NCBI RefSeq assembly: GCF_014842255.1
Contig: NZ_JACYVH010000001.1
Coordinates: forward strand, 461,264-525,263
Origin: Frigoribacterium sp. CFBP 13712
GTDB lineage: Bacteria > Actinomycetota > Actinomycetes > Actinomycetales > Microbacteriaceae
Direction: 5' to 3'
Length of the DNA stretch: 64,000 nucleotides
Part shown: one piece after another, positions 36,501 through 45,872 of the stretch
How the letters are laid out: every line of letters starts with the position of its first letter
Numbering within the stretch: position 1 is the stretch's first letter
The notes under the pieces: generated by a model
Database searches by the model: none
Seen by the model: only the letters and a program-made list of their open reading frames with translations
Told to the model about the DNA's origin: nothing
Position numbers and translations under genes: made by a program

Positions 36501-38712
36501 GGACGTCGGTGCCGACGTCGGCGGTCTCGACCTCGATCGTGACCGCTTCGCCTTCGACGAACACCGTCCCATCGAGCGACTGCTCGGGCGTGATGTCGTA
36601 CGTCCCGACGCCGACGCCGGTGAAGGTCGTCGTCCACCGTCCGTCCGTGTTCACCGCGGCCTGAGGGGCCCCTGCTCCGAGCGAGACCCGCACGGTCGCG
36701 CCGGGCTCCGCCGTCCCGGTGACGGTGACGTTCGTCGTGCTCGTGGACGTGGCCACGACGACGGGTGCCGAGCCGTCGGGGCTCGTGATGACGACCGGTG
36801 CGGCGAGCCGCACGTCGATCACGGTGGTGACGGCGGCCGAAGGAGCCCCGGTGCCGACGGTCTGGGTGGCCGAGACGGTCTGGTCCGGTCCGACGGCGAC
36901 GCCCGGGACCACGACGCTCCACGTTCCCGTGGCGGTGGCCGTCGTCCGAGCGATCGCGGAGCCGATCGTCACGGCGATCACGGCGTCCGGTGCGGACAGA
37001 CCGCCCACCGTCACCGCGGTCTGCGTGGCCGGGCCGAGGACGACGAACTCGTCACCGGCGTCGGGGGTGTTGATCGTCAGGGCGTCGAGCGCCTGCGCAT
37101 TGACCGTGGCGCTGGCCAGGTCGACCACCGCGCCGGAGCCCGCACCGTCGGGCAGGATCGCCAGACGCAGTGCACGGACGGTCGAGGCACCGGTGTCGGT
37201 GCCGTCCGGGTCGCGGAAACCGGGACCGGTCTGCGAGTTCACCGTCACCGAGACGAGGCTGTTCACGACGTCGAGCACGGGACTGAGGACGTCGCCGACT
37301 CCGCTCGTCGCCGCGGAGAGGACATCCCCCACCGCGTCGAGCGCGGTCCCGTCGAGCGCGGGCGCGAGCACCGGCCGCGTTATGCCGGGCAGCGCGACCT
37401 CGACGGCGTCGGAGACGGCTGTGAGCACGACGCCGTTCAGGAGGGCCCGGAGCGGCACCAGGAGCAGCTCGACCGCGGGATCCGAGTTCGGCAGCGGCGT
37501 CAGCGTCGACGTCGCGACCGGCCGGGTCGGGTCCGTCCCGAGCAGGGCGCCGAGCGTCGTGTCGACCCTGATGGTGAGCGTGGCGAGGGGCGCCGTGGTG
37601 GCGGCCCCGAACAGCGGGGTCACCGACACGGTCGGAGTCGTCGTGACGACCGCCTGGACCCGAGTCGTGTCGATCGCCCCGGTGATGGCGGTGCTCAGCG
37701 AGTCGGGCAGGGTCGTGTCGAAGATGGTCGACAGCGCCGTCTGGAGCTCCGCCTCGACGGCGGCTCCCGTGAGCAGCTCCGTGTTCGCCGGCAGGTCGTT
37801 CAGCGACTGCAGCTCGGCGACGTCGACCGTGACCTCACCGGTCGACAGGTCGACGGTGACGGGTCCGCTGGTCAACGGCGCCGAGAGGACGGGAGCGGTC
37901 GCGGCGGGCAGATCGACGCTCGCCGTGACGGCGGCCTGCGTGTCGGCCAGGGTGAGGGTGCTCCCCAGCACCGACAGCGCACCGCGGACGGGTGCGAGGA
38001 CACCCGTCTCGATCGTGTCGGGGAGATCTGCGGTCGCGCCGTTGGCCGAGTCGTTCAGGTCGTCGATGGTGGTCGTCAGATCGCCGGTGAGCGCCTCCAC
38101 CGCCGGGCTGTGCAGGGCGATCGTCGCTCCGTCGACCTGGTACTCGCTGTCGACGGTGTATCCGGTGCTCGTGCGGGTGGCCTCGGCGCGAGACGAGATC
38201 GCGCCGATCTCGAGCGCGAGCTCGTCGGCGAGACCGGCGATCTGGGCCTGGGTCAGGAACCCGGTGAGGTCGAGGGACGCCTGCTGGGCCGGCGTGCCGT
38301 CACCGGCCTGCACGAGACCGCCCTCGGTGATGAGCCCCGAGGCCGCCACCGATCCGCTCGGTGTCGCCGAGCCGTACTGGGACACGGCGCCCAGGTCGAG
38401 GATGCCGTTGTCGCCGAGCAGCTGCACGCCGCCCTGGATGCGGAGCGTCTGGAGCGCGGTCAGGTCGAGCGGGTCGACGACCGGGGCGGACGTCGTGCCC
38501 GAGTACGACGAGTAGGCGCCCCCGAGCTCGGCGATCTCGTCGACGTCGACGATGCCGCTCCCGCTGAGGAAGAGCCCTTCCGCCTCGGAGACGTCCGGTG
38601 GTGCCGCCTGGGCGGGAACCACCGTCGCGGTGACGACGAGCGTCCCCACGGCGACGGCCGCCCCCCAGAGTCCTAGCGTGCCCAGGGGGCCGCGGTGAGT
38701 GAGTTGTCGCAC
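33577..38712 (-). CDS. Giant choice-of-anchor-G-type surface protein with GTD repeats and a sortase signal
   Basis: 1711 residues from GTG 38712, with AGAGG upstream. Order: signal peptide (cleavage after VVPAQA, about residue 37); a ~490-residue region resembling the choice-of-anchor G family ([17 protein letters not shown] onward); two Ig-like domains (about 550-720); about 800 residues of Gly-Thr-Asp-rich repeats (about 730-1537); a C-terminal domain ([18 protein letters not shown] onward); and the anchor LAYTG, a hydrophobic helix and RRRSR. It should be exported, covalently attached by a sortase and act at the cell surface. Adhesion or cation binding is inferred from the repeats. Confidence 0.8.
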   Translation of the reverse strand: MRQLTHRGPLGTLGLWGAAVAVGTLVVTATVVPAQAAPPDVSEAEGLFLSGSGIVDVDEIAELGGAYSSYSGTTSAPVVDPLDLTALQTLRIQGGVQLLGDNGILDLGAVSQYGSATPSGSVAASGLITEGGLVQAGDGTPAQQASLDLTGFLTQAQIAGLADELALEIGAISSRAEATRTSTGYTVDSEYQVDGATIALHSPAVEALTGDLTTTIDDLNDSANGATADLPDTIETGVLAPVRGALSVLGSTLTLADTQAAVTASVDLPAATAPVLSAPLTSGPVTVDLSTGEVTVDVAELQSLNDLPANTELLTGAAVEAELQTALSTIFDTTLPDSLSTAITGAIDTTRVQAVVTTTPTVSVTPLFGAATTAPLATLTIRVDTTLGALLGTDPTRPVATSTLTPLPNSDPAVELLLVPLRALLNGVVLTAVSDAVEVALPGITRPVLAPALDGTALDAVGDVLSAATSGVGDVLSPVLDVVNSLVSVTVNSQTGPGFRDPDGTDTGASTVRALRLAILPDGAGSGAVVDLASATVNAQALDALTINTPDAGDEFVVLGPATQTAVTVGGLSAPDAVIAVTIGSAIARTTATATGTWSVVVPGVAVGPDQTVSATQTVGTGAPSAAVTTVIDVRLAAPVVITSPDGSAPVVVATSTSTTNVTVTGTAEPGATVRVSLGAGAPQAAVNTDGRWTTTFTGVGVGTYDITPEQSLDGTVFVEGEAVTIEVETADVGTDVLGTDATGTVATDSAGTDAVGTIATDSAGTDVIGTIATDTAGADVIGTVATDSAGTDVIGTIATDSAGTDIVGTVATDSAGSDIVGTATDSIGSDIAGTATDSTGTDVLGTDVVGTDVTGTDVLGTAVDTLGTDSVATIGTDVVASIGTDVVGTVATDTAGTDVIGTIATDSAGTDVIGTIATDSAGSDVIGTVATDSAGTDVVGTIATDSAGSDIVGTATDSIGTDIAGTATDSTGTDVLGTDVVGTDVTGTDVLGTAVDTLGTDSVATIGTDVVASVGTDVIGTVATDTAGTDVIGTVATDTAGTDVVGTIATDSAGTDVVGTIATDSAGSDIVGTATDSIGTDVIGTATDTAGTDVLGTDVLGTDVIGTDVLGTAVDTLGTDAVATIGTDVVGTVATDTAGTDVIGTVATDSAGSDVIGTIATDSAGTDVVGTIATDSAGTDVVGTIATDSAGTDVVGTIATDSAGSDIVGTATDSIGTDVIGTATDTAGTDVLGTDVLGTDVIGTDVLGTAVDTLGTDVLATDVTGTLGTDVVASVGTDVVGTVATDTAGTDVVGTVATDSAGTDVVGTVATDSAGTDVVGTVATDSAGTDVIGTIATDSAGTDIVGTIATDSAGSDIVGTATDSIGTDVIGTATDTAGTDVLGTDVLGTDVIGTDVLGTAVDTLGTDVLATDVTGTLGTDVVASVGTDVVGTVATDTAGTDVVGTVATDSAGTDVVGTIATDSAGTDVVGTVGTDVVASVGTDVVGTVATDTAGTDVVGTATDTAGTDTAGTDTAGTDTAGTDTTGTDSAGTDTAGTGTTPDALSGDHSSTVQIKRIVRGTGVVQTVYGTDFVPGETVSAVVRSTPIPLGSQVADENGTVTFRFAVGADFELGLHRVELTGSDSSLVEPENDSTQFVVVDAAVGAGAVGTEGGAGIVVGAGGRPSTGGSTLAYTGLDALPWAATGTGILVLGLGMLLASRRRSRIGTTMR
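34100..36525 (-). repeat. Nested coding tandem repeats (39-base units in ~350-450 base super-repeats)
   Basis: The basic unit encodes 13 residues, G-T-(I/V)-A-T-D-(S/T)-A-G-T-D-V-(V/I). Groups of units are separated by a fixed block containing [15 protein letters not shown], which occurs five times (near 34500, 34950, 35367, 35720 and 36115). Spacing varies from about 350 to 450 bases because the number of 39-base units differs. Sequence identity between copies is high, so recombination can change copy number. Confidence 0.9.
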
Positions 38713-38819
38713 GGGTGCCTCTTTCTGGCGGGCCTCGGGCCCGCCGGCTGATCCGACTCCCCCGGTGGTTGGCCGAGGGTGTGCTGTGGTGCAGGTGGTG
38801 GTGTCTCGTGGTCGTGCCG

Positions 38820-39911
38820 CTAGGTGACGGCGGGCGACGTCCGATCGCTCGGCGCGCCTTCGGGCAGCTCGCCGATCCCTCCCCTCGATCTCGAGATCCT
38901 GGCCCGGGCGGTCCGGGCGCGTTCCGCGACGAACACCGCGGCGCGCTGGAAGGTGACCGTCCGGATGAAGATCATGTCCGCCGCGAGCATCGCGAGCGAG
39001 AACAACGGCAGGCCCATGAAGAGGCCGATCCCGATGTGCATGCCGGTCACGCCGAGCAGGCCGACGACCCTGGTCCAGCGCCGTAGCAGCAGGAACGGGA
39101 AGAACAGCTGCACCGCGACGGCGAACCAGGTCGCGAACGCGACGAGCACGCCGCTGGCGGTCAGCAGACCGCTGAGAGCCGGCCACGGCGCGAATCGGTC
39201 GACGTGCAGCGGGTAGTAGATCGCCGTGCCGTCTCGCCAGAGCTCGCCCTGCACCTTCGACAAGCCCGCCACGACGTAGACGACGAAGAGCTGACCCGCA
39301 ACGGCCACGAGAGCCCCGTTGTGCAGCAGCGTCGACACCCAGCCCGCCTCCTCACGGGCCCGGGCGACCCATCGGGGACGCGAGGCGACCGCGGCACGAC
39401 CCCGCGCCTCCTGCCGGCTCCTCCGACGCGCGTCGAGCGACCAGACGCGCGAGAGGTCGGTGAAGCAGAAGTAGAAGAGGAACAGCCGGACGGCGTTGTC
39501 CGTCTGGTCGACGGCGAGCACGTTCGAGGCCGCGAGGCTGGCGTACAGCCAGAGCGTCGCGATCGCGGCGACGCGGGCGTGCCAGCCGAGGAGGAGCGCG
39601 AGGGCCGACAGCCCCAGCGCGACGTAGCCGATCCAGAACGCCGGGCCGCCCACCTGCGCCGCGTCGAAGATCACGAACGGGAACCCCCAGGTCGACGACC
39701 GGTTGAGCGGCTCGGACCAGCCTGACGCGCCTCCCCAGGTGTACGACGCCGTGCTCGCGTTCGCGAGCACGAAGAGGAGGATGCCCAGACCGGTGACGAT
39801 CCGCGCTGCGGCGACGCCGTAGAGCGCCTTCCGGCCGTCGAGGAACCACCACTCGAGACGCCCGGCGAGCCGGGCCCAGGAGGCGCGGGCGACGTCCACC
39901 ACGGCGCTCAC
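38820..39911 (-). CDS. HTTM-domain membrane protein (vitamin-K-dependent carboxylase-like)
   Basis: 363 residues from GTG 39911 (VSAVVDVARASW), overlapping the DUF5819 stop (GTGA). Multiple hydrophobic helices; family-like segments include ARIVTGLGILLFVLAN, the late VVYVVAGLSKVQGELWRDGTAIYYPLH, and FFPFLLLRRWTRVVG through MHIGIGLFMGLPLFSLAMLAAD. HTTM proteins are bacterial relatives of gamma-glutamyl carboxylase, with unknown substrates. Directly upstream of, and co-oriented with, the Asp-rich surface protein (107-base gap), which suggests that protein as client; this is an inference. Confidence 0.75.
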   Translation of the reverse strand: MSAVVDVARASWARLAGRLEWWFLDGRKALYGVAAARIVTGLGILLFVLANASTASYTWGGASGWSEPLNRSSTWGFPFVIFDAAQVGGPAFWIGYVALGLSALALLLGWHARVAAIATLWLYASLAASNVLAVDQTDNAVRLFLFYFCFTDLSRVWSLDARRRSRQEARGRAAVASRPRWVARAREEAGWVSTLLHNGALVAVAGQLFVVYVVAGLSKVQGELWRDGTAIYYPLHVDRFAPWPALSGLLTASGVLVAFATWFAVAVQLFFPFLLLRRWTRVVGLLGVTGMHIGIGLFMGLPLFSLAMLAADMIFIRTVTFQRAAVFVAERARTARARISRSRGGIGELPEGAPSDRTSPAVT

Positions 39912-40786
39912 GACCGACCCCCGGGGCCGTACAGCACGTCGATGGCGCCCTGGTCGAGCGTCGAGTCGGGCAGCGGCGAGCGCCATCCGCCCGTCACGAA
40001 ACGGAACTCGGGGTTCGGGGCGGGGTCGGCGCGCTGCTCGAACGGGGTGACGGGAGTGATGCGGACCCGGACCTGGACGTCGTCGACCTCGCCCCACTGG
40101 GCCGTGGCCACCGCGGATGCGATGCGGTTCAGGGCGTCCTCGTAATCGACGTACGACCGGACGGCGCCGTCGCCGGCGGAGGACGTCGCGGCGAGGTCGT
40201 CGACGAGCTCCTGCCGCCAGTCGCCGTCGGTGAGGGTCTGCCCCACCGCGGGGCCGGCCTCGTCGCCGAGCGCCTGATAGGCCCGGAAGTACCCGCGGGC
40301 CAGCGAGAAGTTGGTCAGGTAGGTGCGCGACGGCACGAGGTGGTGCGTCACCCCGTTGGCGATGTCGCGATCGGTGATCGTGAACCACTCGGTGGCCGCG
40401 CTCTCGCCGGTCGGGACGGCGCGGACGTCGAGCGAGATGTCGCTCGAGACCGGATCGGGGGCGAAGACGGACCAGCTCTGCTGGAAGAACGGCAGCATGT
40501 ACCCGCGCAGGGTCTCCTCCCCGACGGCCGCCCGGACCGGGTTCGCGGCCGACGACCACAGCAGCGTCGCACCCAGGTGGCCGACGAGCAGCACGACCAC
40601 GAGGCCGAGGGCGATGCGCGGCGCCACGGGGCGACGACTGTCTCTCCGCCTGCTGCGGCGCGCTCCCCCACGGGTGGACGAGTCGGACCCGCCCGAGAGC
40701 GGAGACGGTGAGCCGACGACGATGGTCGGCGCGAGGTCGCCCGGGGTAGGGGTCGACGAGGCGTTTCTGATCCTGTGCGACGTCAC
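39908..40786 (-). CDS. DUF5819-family membrane-anchored protein
   Basis: 293 residues from GTG 40786 (VTSHRIRNASS), chosen because AGAGGA lies eight bases upstream; a TTG start at 40843 would add 19 residues. A long basic N-terminus precedes one membrane helix (ALGLVVVLLVGHLGATLLW). The outside domain has the DUF5819 signature (LPFFQQSWSVFAPDPVSSDISLDVRA). DUF5819 genes commonly accompany HTTM genes in actinobacteria, from memory. Likely partner of the HTTM protein. Confidence 0.75.
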   Translation of the reverse strand: MTSHRIRNASSTPTPGDLAPTIVVGSPSPLSGGSDSSTRGGARRSRRRDSRRPVAPRIALGLVVVLLVGHLGATLLWSSAANPVRAAVGEETLRGYMLPFFQQSWSVFAPDPVSSDISLDVRAVPTGESAATEWFTITDRDIANGVTHHLVPSRTYLTNFSLARGYFRAYQALGDEAGPAVGQTLTDGDWRQELVDDLAATSSAGDGAVRSYVDYEDALNRIASAVATAQWGEVDDVQVRVRITPVTPFEQRADPAPNPEFRFVTGGWRSPLPDSTLDQGAIDVLYGPGGRS

Positions 40787-40990
40787 GGTCGCGGTCCTCT
40801 CGGGTCGATCGATCTCGTTCCGCCGTGGTGAGGGGCGGGACAACCGGCCTTGGTGAGGGGCCGGATCGCGTCGTGGTGAGCGGCGCGTGGTCGACGTGGT
40901 TGGCGTCGACGTGCCGTCATCCTATGCGGAGGAGCCGCCGATCCGCACCCCGCGAACAGGGGGGACCTCGACGGACGGCGCCCCGAGACG

Positions 40991-41085
40991 AGAAAAGACC
41001 CCTCACGCACCCGCCAGAGCCCGGTTACCCTTGCTGCATTTCTGCCCTGGGGGAGTTGGCCTGGATGGCGCCACGTGAGGAGCCT
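40991..41085 (-). ncRNA. ffs: Signal recognition particle RNA (small bacterial type)
   Basis: Read on the minus strand, a long hairpin is closed by CCTCACG (41080-41074) and CGTGAGG (41007-41001). The apical domain IV reads CCAGGGC-AGAAAU-GCAGCAAGG, the conserved Ffh-binding internal loop capped by a GAAA tetraloop. A TAAACT -10 element (41096-41091) sets the 5' end near 41085 and the transcript ends in GGGGTCTTTTC. It targets membrane and secreted proteins with Ffh. In other actinobacteria it usually lies next to dnaX; here it is about 7.6 kb away. Confidence 0.85.
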
Positions 41086-41141
41086 CGAGAAGTTTAGCGG
41101 CATCTGAGTGCCCGCCGCGACCCGGGGTGTTGCCTGGTGGC

Positions 41142-41819
41142 ATGAGAATCGTCATCGCCGGAGGACACGGCAAGATTGCCCTGCTCCTCGAACGCCGACT
41201 CGCCGACGCCGGGCACGACCCCGTGGGCATCGTCCGCAACGCAGACCACACCGCCGACCTCGAGACAGCCGGCGCCCGTGCGCTCGTGCTCGATCTGGAG
41301 AAGACCGACGTCGACACGCTCGCCGGCCACCTCGACGGGGCCGACGCCGTCGTGTTCGCCGCCGGTGGCGGGGGCGGCAGCGGTGCCGAGCGCAAGCTCA
41401 CCATCGATCGCGACGGCGCCGTGCTGCTGGCCGACGCCGCCGAGAAGGCCGGAGTCGGTCGCTACGTCATGGTCTCGGCCATCGGCACCGACGACTTCGA
41501 CCCGGCCCGCGCCGAACTGCCCGCCGAGAACGACGACGACGTGTACCAGGTGTACATGCGCGCCAAGAGCGAGGCCGACGCGGACCTCCGCGGTCGCGAC
41601 CTCGACTGGACGATCGTCCGCCCCGGCGGTCTCACCGACGACGCCGGCACCGGTCTCGTCACCGTGGGCACCACCGTCGACCGCGGCACCATCCCCCGTG
41701 CCGACGTGGCGGAGATCATCGCCACGGCGCTGATCGAGGGCACGGCCGTGAAGACCCAGTTCGAGGTCGTCTCGGGTGACGCGACCGTCTCGGACGCTCT
41801 GGCGACCATCAAGTACTGA
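41142..41819 (+). CDS. NAD(P)-binding atypical SDR-family oxidoreductase
   Basis: 225 residues from ATG 41142 (MRIVIAGGHGKIALLLERRL). The Rossmann motif is GGHGKIA, with FAAGGGGGSGAE, a YVMVSAIGTDDF strand and TIVRPGGLTDDAGTG, typical of NmrA/SDR-a5-like sugar-epimerase-fold proteins. No clear Shine-Dalgarno sequence is visible. Substrate unknown. Its stop codon lies inside a copy of the dispersed motif (CTGACCCGCGCCTCCT). Confidence 0.85.
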   Translation: MRIVIAGGHGKIALLLERRLADAGHDPVGIVRNADHTADLETAGARALVLDLEKTDVDTLAGHLDGADAVVFAAGGGGGSGAERKLTIDRDGAVLLADAAEKAGVGRYVMVSAIGTDDFDPARAELPAENDDDVYQVYMRAKSEADADLRGRDLDWTIVRPGGLTDDAGTGLVTVGTTVDRGTIPRADVAEIIATALIEGTAVKTQFEVVSGDATVSDALATIKY

Positions 41820-41852
41820 CCCGCGCCTCCTCGGTCGTCGGGGAGACCACGA

Positions 41853-41889
41853 AGGGCCCCGGAGGCGCAGCTCGCGCTCCCGGGGCCCT
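41853..41889. terminator. Terminator between the oxidoreductase and ackA
   Basis: AGGGCCCCGG (41853-41862) pairs with CCGGGGCCCT (41880-41889); an inner GCGC/GCGC extends the stem. It sits between convergent genes and can serve both. Confidence 0.75.
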
Positions 41890-41906
41890 CTCGCGTCTCA
41901 GATGGT

Positions 41907-43100
41907 TCAGACGAGCGCCGCGGACTGCCGTGCGATCTCGAGCTCCTCGTTCGTCGGCACGACGAGCACCTTCACGGCCGACCCGTCGGGCGAGATGAGG
42001 CGCGCCTCGCGGGACGCCAGCTCGTTGCGGTCGTCGTCGACGTGGATGCCGAAGAACTCGAGCCCCGCCAGGGTGCGTCGGCGCAGCAGAGCGTTGTTCT
42101 CGCCCACTCCGGCGGTGAAGACCACCGCGTCGAGCCCGCCCAGCTGGGCGACGTACGCGCCGATGTAGTGCCGCAGGCGGTGGCGGTACACGGCGAGCGC
42201 GGCCTCGGCCACGGCGTCGCCGCGAGAGGCGCTGTCTTGCACGTCGCGCATGTCGCCGCTGCCGGTGAGACCCAGCAGCCCGGACCTCTTGTTGAGCAGC
42301 GTGTCGAGCTCGGCGACGTCGAGGCCGGCCTCGCGGTGCAGGTGGAAGACGGCGGCGGGGTCGATGTCGCCCGAACGCGTGCCCATCACGAGACCCTCGA
42401 GCGGGGTCATGCCCATGCTCGTGTCGATCGAGCGCCCGCCGTCGATGGCGGCCGCCGACGCCCCGTTGCCGAGGTGCAGCACGATGGTCTTCAGCTCGGC
42501 GAGGGGCCGCCCGAGGAACTCGGCCGTCTTCTCGCTGACGTACTTGTGCGACGTGCCGTGGAACCCGAACCGGCGCACGTGGTGTCGCTTGGCCAGGTCG
42601 GCGTCGATGGCGTAGGTGTACGCCGCGGGGGCCAGCGTCTGGTGGAACGCGGTGTCGAAGATGGCGACGTGCGGTACGTCGGCGAAGGCCTTCTTCGCCG
42701 CCCGGATGCCCTGCAGGTTGGCGGGGTTGTGGAGGGGCGCGAGGGTGGAGAGCCGATCGATCGCCTTCTCGACGTCGTCGGTCACGATGGTCGCCCGGTC
42801 GAACTCCTCGCCGCCGTGGACGACGCGGTGCCCGACGACCACCGGCGGGTACTCGTCGAACGACGGCCCGTCGGCCTCGAACGCGCTGAGCATCGCGGCG
42901 AAGCCCGCGGCGTGGTCGGCGATCGGCTGCGAGTCGTTGCGCGTCTCGTCGCCCGTGACCTCGTTGCGGTGCCTCGTCGACCCGACGCTGTCGCCGATCC
43001 GCTCGACGAGACCGCTCGCGAGGGTCCGCTCGCCGTCGAGCTCGATCAGCTGGTACTTGAACGACGACGAACCGGAGTTGACGACGAGGACTGCGCTCAC
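41907..43100 (-). CDS. ackA: Acetate kinase
   Basis: 397 residues starting VSAVLVVNSGSSSFKYQLIE, with GHRVVHGG, the substrate region FGFHGTSHKYV, the phosphate-binding HLGNGASAAAI and FTAGVGENNALLR. It interconverts acetyl phosphate plus ADP and acetate plus ATP. GTG 43100 overlaps the pta stop (GTGA), so both are made together. Confidence 0.97.
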   Translation of the reverse strand: MSAVLVVNSGSSSFKYQLIELDGERTLASGLVERIGDSVGSTRHRNEVTGDETRNDSQPIADHAAGFAAMLSAFEADGPSFDEYPPVVVGHRVVHGGEEFDRATIVTDDVEKAIDRLSTLAPLHNPANLQGIRAAKKAFADVPHVAIFDTAFHQTLAPAAYTYAIDADLAKRHHVRRFGFHGTSHKYVSEKTAEFLGRPLAELKTIVLHLGNGASAAAIDGGRSIDTSMGMTPLEGLVMGTRSGDIDPAAVFHLHREAGLDVAELDTLLNKRSGLLGLTGSGDMRDVQDSASRGDAVAEAALAVYRHRLRHYIGAYVAQLGGLDAVVFTAGVGENNALLRRRTLAGLEFFGIHVDDDRNELASREARLISPDGSAVKVLVVPTNEELEIARQSAALV

Positions 43101-45250
43101 GAGGGGTTCCCTTCGGGGGTGGATGCGGGGGTGGGGGCTGCGGCCTGGGCGCTCTGCGTCCCGGCCTGGATGGCCGTGATGGCGACGGTGTTGACGATGT
43201 CGCCGACCAGCGCGCCGCGGGAGAGGTCGTTGATCGGCTTGCGGAGGCCCTGCAGGATCGGCCCGATGGCGACGGCCCCGGCGCTGCGCTGCACCGCCTT
43301 GTAGGTGTTGTTGCCGGTGTTCAGGTCGGGGAAGATGAACACCGTCGCGCGGCCCGCCACCTCGGAGTCGGGCATCTTCGCCGCCGCGACGGTCGGATCG
43401 GCGGCCGCGTCGTACTGGATGGGCCCCTCGACCAGCAGGTCGGGTCGGCGTTCGCGCACGAGCGCCGTGGCCGCCCGCACCTTCTCGACGTCGGCGCCGG
43501 AGCCGCTGTCGCCGGTGCTGTAGCTGAGCATCGCGACCCGCGGTTCGATGCCGAACTGCTCGGCGGTCTGCGCCGACGAGATGGCGATGTCGGCCAGCTG
43601 CTCCGCCGTGGGGTCGGGGATGACGGCGCAGTCGCCGTAGACCAGCACCCGGTCGGCGAGCGCCATGAGGAACACGCTCGAGACGACGCCCACGTCGGGC
43701 AGGGTCTTGATGACCTCGAACGCGGGTCGGATCGTGTGAGCCGTGGTGTGCTTCGCGCCCGAGACCATCCCGTCGGCGAGTCCGAGCTTGACCATCATCG
43801 TGCCGAAGTACGAGACGTCGGTGACGGTGTCCATCGCCATCGAGGCGGAGATGCCCTTGTGGGCGCGCAGCTTGGCGTACTCGGCGGCGAAGCGCACCTG
43901 CAGGCTCGGGTCGAAGGGATCGAGCACCCGGGCGTCGGCGAGGTCGAGCCCCAGCTCGGCACCGCGCGCCCTGATGGCCGTCTCGTCGCCGAGCAGCGTG
44001 ATCCGCGCCACACCCCGCTGCAGCAGCGTCGACGCGGCGCGGAGGATGCGGTCGTCGTCGCCCTCGGGCATGACGATGTGCTTCGCGGCGCCGCGCGCCC
44101 GCTCGAGCAGCTGGTACTCGAACATCAGCGGCGTGACCACGCCCGAGGGGCTGACCTGCAGGAGGCGCAGCAGCTGCGCCCCGTCGACGTGCTTCTCGAA
44201 GAGGGCGAGCGCGAGGTCGTACTTGCCCGACGAGTCGGCCGCGAGCCGGCCTCGGGTCTGCGTGATCGCGAGCGCGGTGTCGTAGGTGCCCATGTCGTTG
44301 TGGGCGATGGGGAGGGGGCTGTCGAGACCGGCGATGAGCCGGTCGACCTGCGGGGCCATCTCGAATCCGCCGTTCAGCACGATGCCGGCGAGCGAGGGGA
44401 ACGTCTCGGAGGCGTGGGCGAGCACCGTCGCGACGAGCACGTCGGACCGGTCGCCGGGCACGACGACGATGGCGCCCTCGGTGAGCCGCGGCAGCACGTT
44501 CTCCATCGACATGGCGGCCACGACGACGCCGACCGCCTCACGGTCGAGAAGGGCCTCGTCGCCGCGGATCATCGTCGCGCCCGTCGCGGCGAGGACGGCG
44601 CGGACGGTCGGGGCCACGAGGAGGCGGTCCTCCGGCAGGGCCCAGACGGGCACGTCGGCGGACGGCGTACCCGCAAGGGCCTCGCCCACGCCCGCCACGA
44701 CCTCGTCGAGGCGATCGGGCCCGACGCGGTTCGCCACGACCCCGAGCAGACTCGCGTGCTCGCTGCGCAGCTCGGCCGTCGTGACCTCCGCGACCTGACG
44801 CATCTCGGCGCCGTTGCGAGCGGTGCCCCCGTCGGAGCTGCGCCCGCCGAGCACGAGCAGCACCGGCGCACCGAGGTTCGCGGCCACCCGGGCGTTGAAC
44901 GACAGCTCGGTCGGGCTGCCGACGTCGGTGTAGTCGGAGCCGATCACGACGACGGCATCGCACTGGCGCTCGACGGCGGCGAACCGGCTGACGATGGTCG
45001 CGAGCGCGGCATCGGGGTCGGCGTGCACGTCGTCGTAGGTGACGCCGACGCACTCGTCGTAGTCGAGGTCGACCCCGTCGTGCGCGAGCAGCAGTTCGAG
45101 CACGTAGTCGCGCTCGGCCGTCGACCGCGCGACCGGTCGGAACACCCCCACGCGACCCAGCTCGTGACTGAGGGTGTCGAGCACCCCCAGCGCGATGGTG
45201 GACTTGCCGGTGTGGCCTTCTGCGGACGTGATGTAGATGCGAGTCGACAC
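43097..45250 (-). CDS. pta: Phosphate acetyltransferase (long form)
   Basis: 717 residues from GTG 45250 (VSTRIYITSAEGHTGKSTIALG). An N-terminal P-loop domain (SAEGHTGKST) and a DRTGG-like region are followed by the catalytic C-terminal PTA domain (MPEGDDDRILRAA, SYFGTMMVKLGLADGMVSGA, EGPIQYDAA, IFPDLNTGNNTYKA). It swaps acetyl between CoA and phosphate. The upstream GTG 45259 is possible, but 45250 fits the leaderless pattern (TAGTGT-N7) and the family start. Confidence 0.95.
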   Translation of the reverse strand: MSTRIYITSAEGHTGKSTIALGVLDTLSHELGRVGVFRPVARSTAERDYVLELLLAHDGVDLDYDECVGVTYDDVHADPDAALATIVSRFAAVERQCDAVVVIGSDYTDVGSPTELSFNARVAANLGAPVLLVLGGRSSDGGTARNGAEMRQVAEVTTAELRSEHASLLGVVANRVGPDRLDEVVAGVGEALAGTPSADVPVWALPEDRLLVAPTVRAVLAATGATMIRGDEALLDREAVGVVVAAMSMENVLPRLTEGAIVVVPGDRSDVLVATVLAHASETFPSLAGIVLNGGFEMAPQVDRLIAGLDSPLPIAHNDMGTYDTALAITQTRGRLAADSSGKYDLALALFEKHVDGAQLLRLLQVSPSGVVTPLMFEYQLLERARGAAKHIVMPEGDDDRILRAASTLLQRGVARITLLGDETAIRARGAELGLDLADARVLDPFDPSLQVRFAAEYAKLRAHKGISASMAMDTVTDVSYFGTMMVKLGLADGMVSGAKHTTAHTIRPAFEVIKTLPDVGVVSSVFLMALADRVLVYGDCAVIPDPTAEQLADIAISSAQTAEQFGIEPRVAMLSYSTGDSGSGADVEKVRAATALVRERRPDLLVEGPIQYDAAADPTVAAAKMPDSEVAGRATVFIFPDLNTGNNTYKAVQRSAGAVAIGPILQGLRKPINDLSRGALVGDIVNTVAITAIQAGTQSAQAAAPTPASTPEGNPS

Positions 45251-45332
45251 GACGACCACACTAGGGCGGTCGGCTCGGAGGCCGCGGTGAACGGGGGTGA
45301 ACGCCCGCCGGCCGCACCCCTAGGCTCTCGCC

Positions 45333-45824
45333 ATGGAGATACGACCTGCGACCGAATCCGACCTGCCCGGCGTGCTCGAGATCCACGCGGACGCCGTGGC
45401 GAACTCGACCGCCATCTGGACGGACGAGCCCCCGACCCTCGAGGGGCGACGCGAGTGGCTGACGAACCACTCCGAGGCGGGCCGCGCCGCGCTCGTCGCC
45501 GTCGACGGCGACCTCGTCGTGGGCTACGGCAGCTACGGCCCGTTCCACGCGAAGGAGGGCTACCGGCACACCTGCGAGAACAGCGTGTACGTCCGCCCGG
45601 GCCATCAGGGGTCGGGCATCGGGCGCAGCCTGCTCGAGACGCTCATCATCGAGGCGACCGCAGACGACCTGCACGTCATGGTCGCCCTGATCGAGGCCGA
45701 GAACGAGGCGTCGGTCGGGCTGCACCGCTCACTCGGCTTCGTCGACGCCGGCGTGCTGCGCGAGGTGGGCACGAAGTTCGGCCGCTGGCTCGATCTGCGC
45801 TACATGACCCGCGCGCTCAGCTGA
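45333..45824 (+). CDS. GNAT N-acetyltransferase, phosphinothricin/methionine sulfoximine type
   Basis: 163 residues: MEIRPATESDLPGVLEIHADAV, TAIWTDEPPTLEGRREWL, YGSYGPF, and the acetyl-CoA site VYVRPGHQGSGIGRSLLETL, closest in pattern to the PAT/Bar/MnaT group that acetylates amino-acid analogues. ATG 45333 follows TAGGCT-N6 (leaderless pattern). Its stop lies in a copy of the dispersed motif. The substrate is inferred. Confidence 0.85.
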   Translation: MEIRPATESDLPGVLEIHADAVANSTAIWTDEPPTLEGRREWLTNHSEAGRAALVAVDGDLVVGYGSYGPFHAKEGYRHTCENSVYVRPGHQGSGIGRSLLETLIIEATADDLHVMVALIEAENEASVGLHRSLGFVDAGVLREVGTKFGRWLDLRYMTRALS

Positions 45825-45872
45825 CCCGCGCCTCCTGAGCTGCGAGGGCGACGGAGGGCCTCCGGCGCGGCA

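Noticed and set aside
34100-36525. Possible CRISPR array
   Set aside because: The repeats are contiguous in-frame coding units without unique spacers, and no cas genes are nearby.
33865-38676. A 1603-codon plus-strand frame and a nested 878-codon repeat frame
   Set aside because: They mirror the GTD-repeat gene: repeats whose unit is a multiple of three keep every frame open. Only the minus-strand reading has a signal peptide, ribosome site and sortase anchor.
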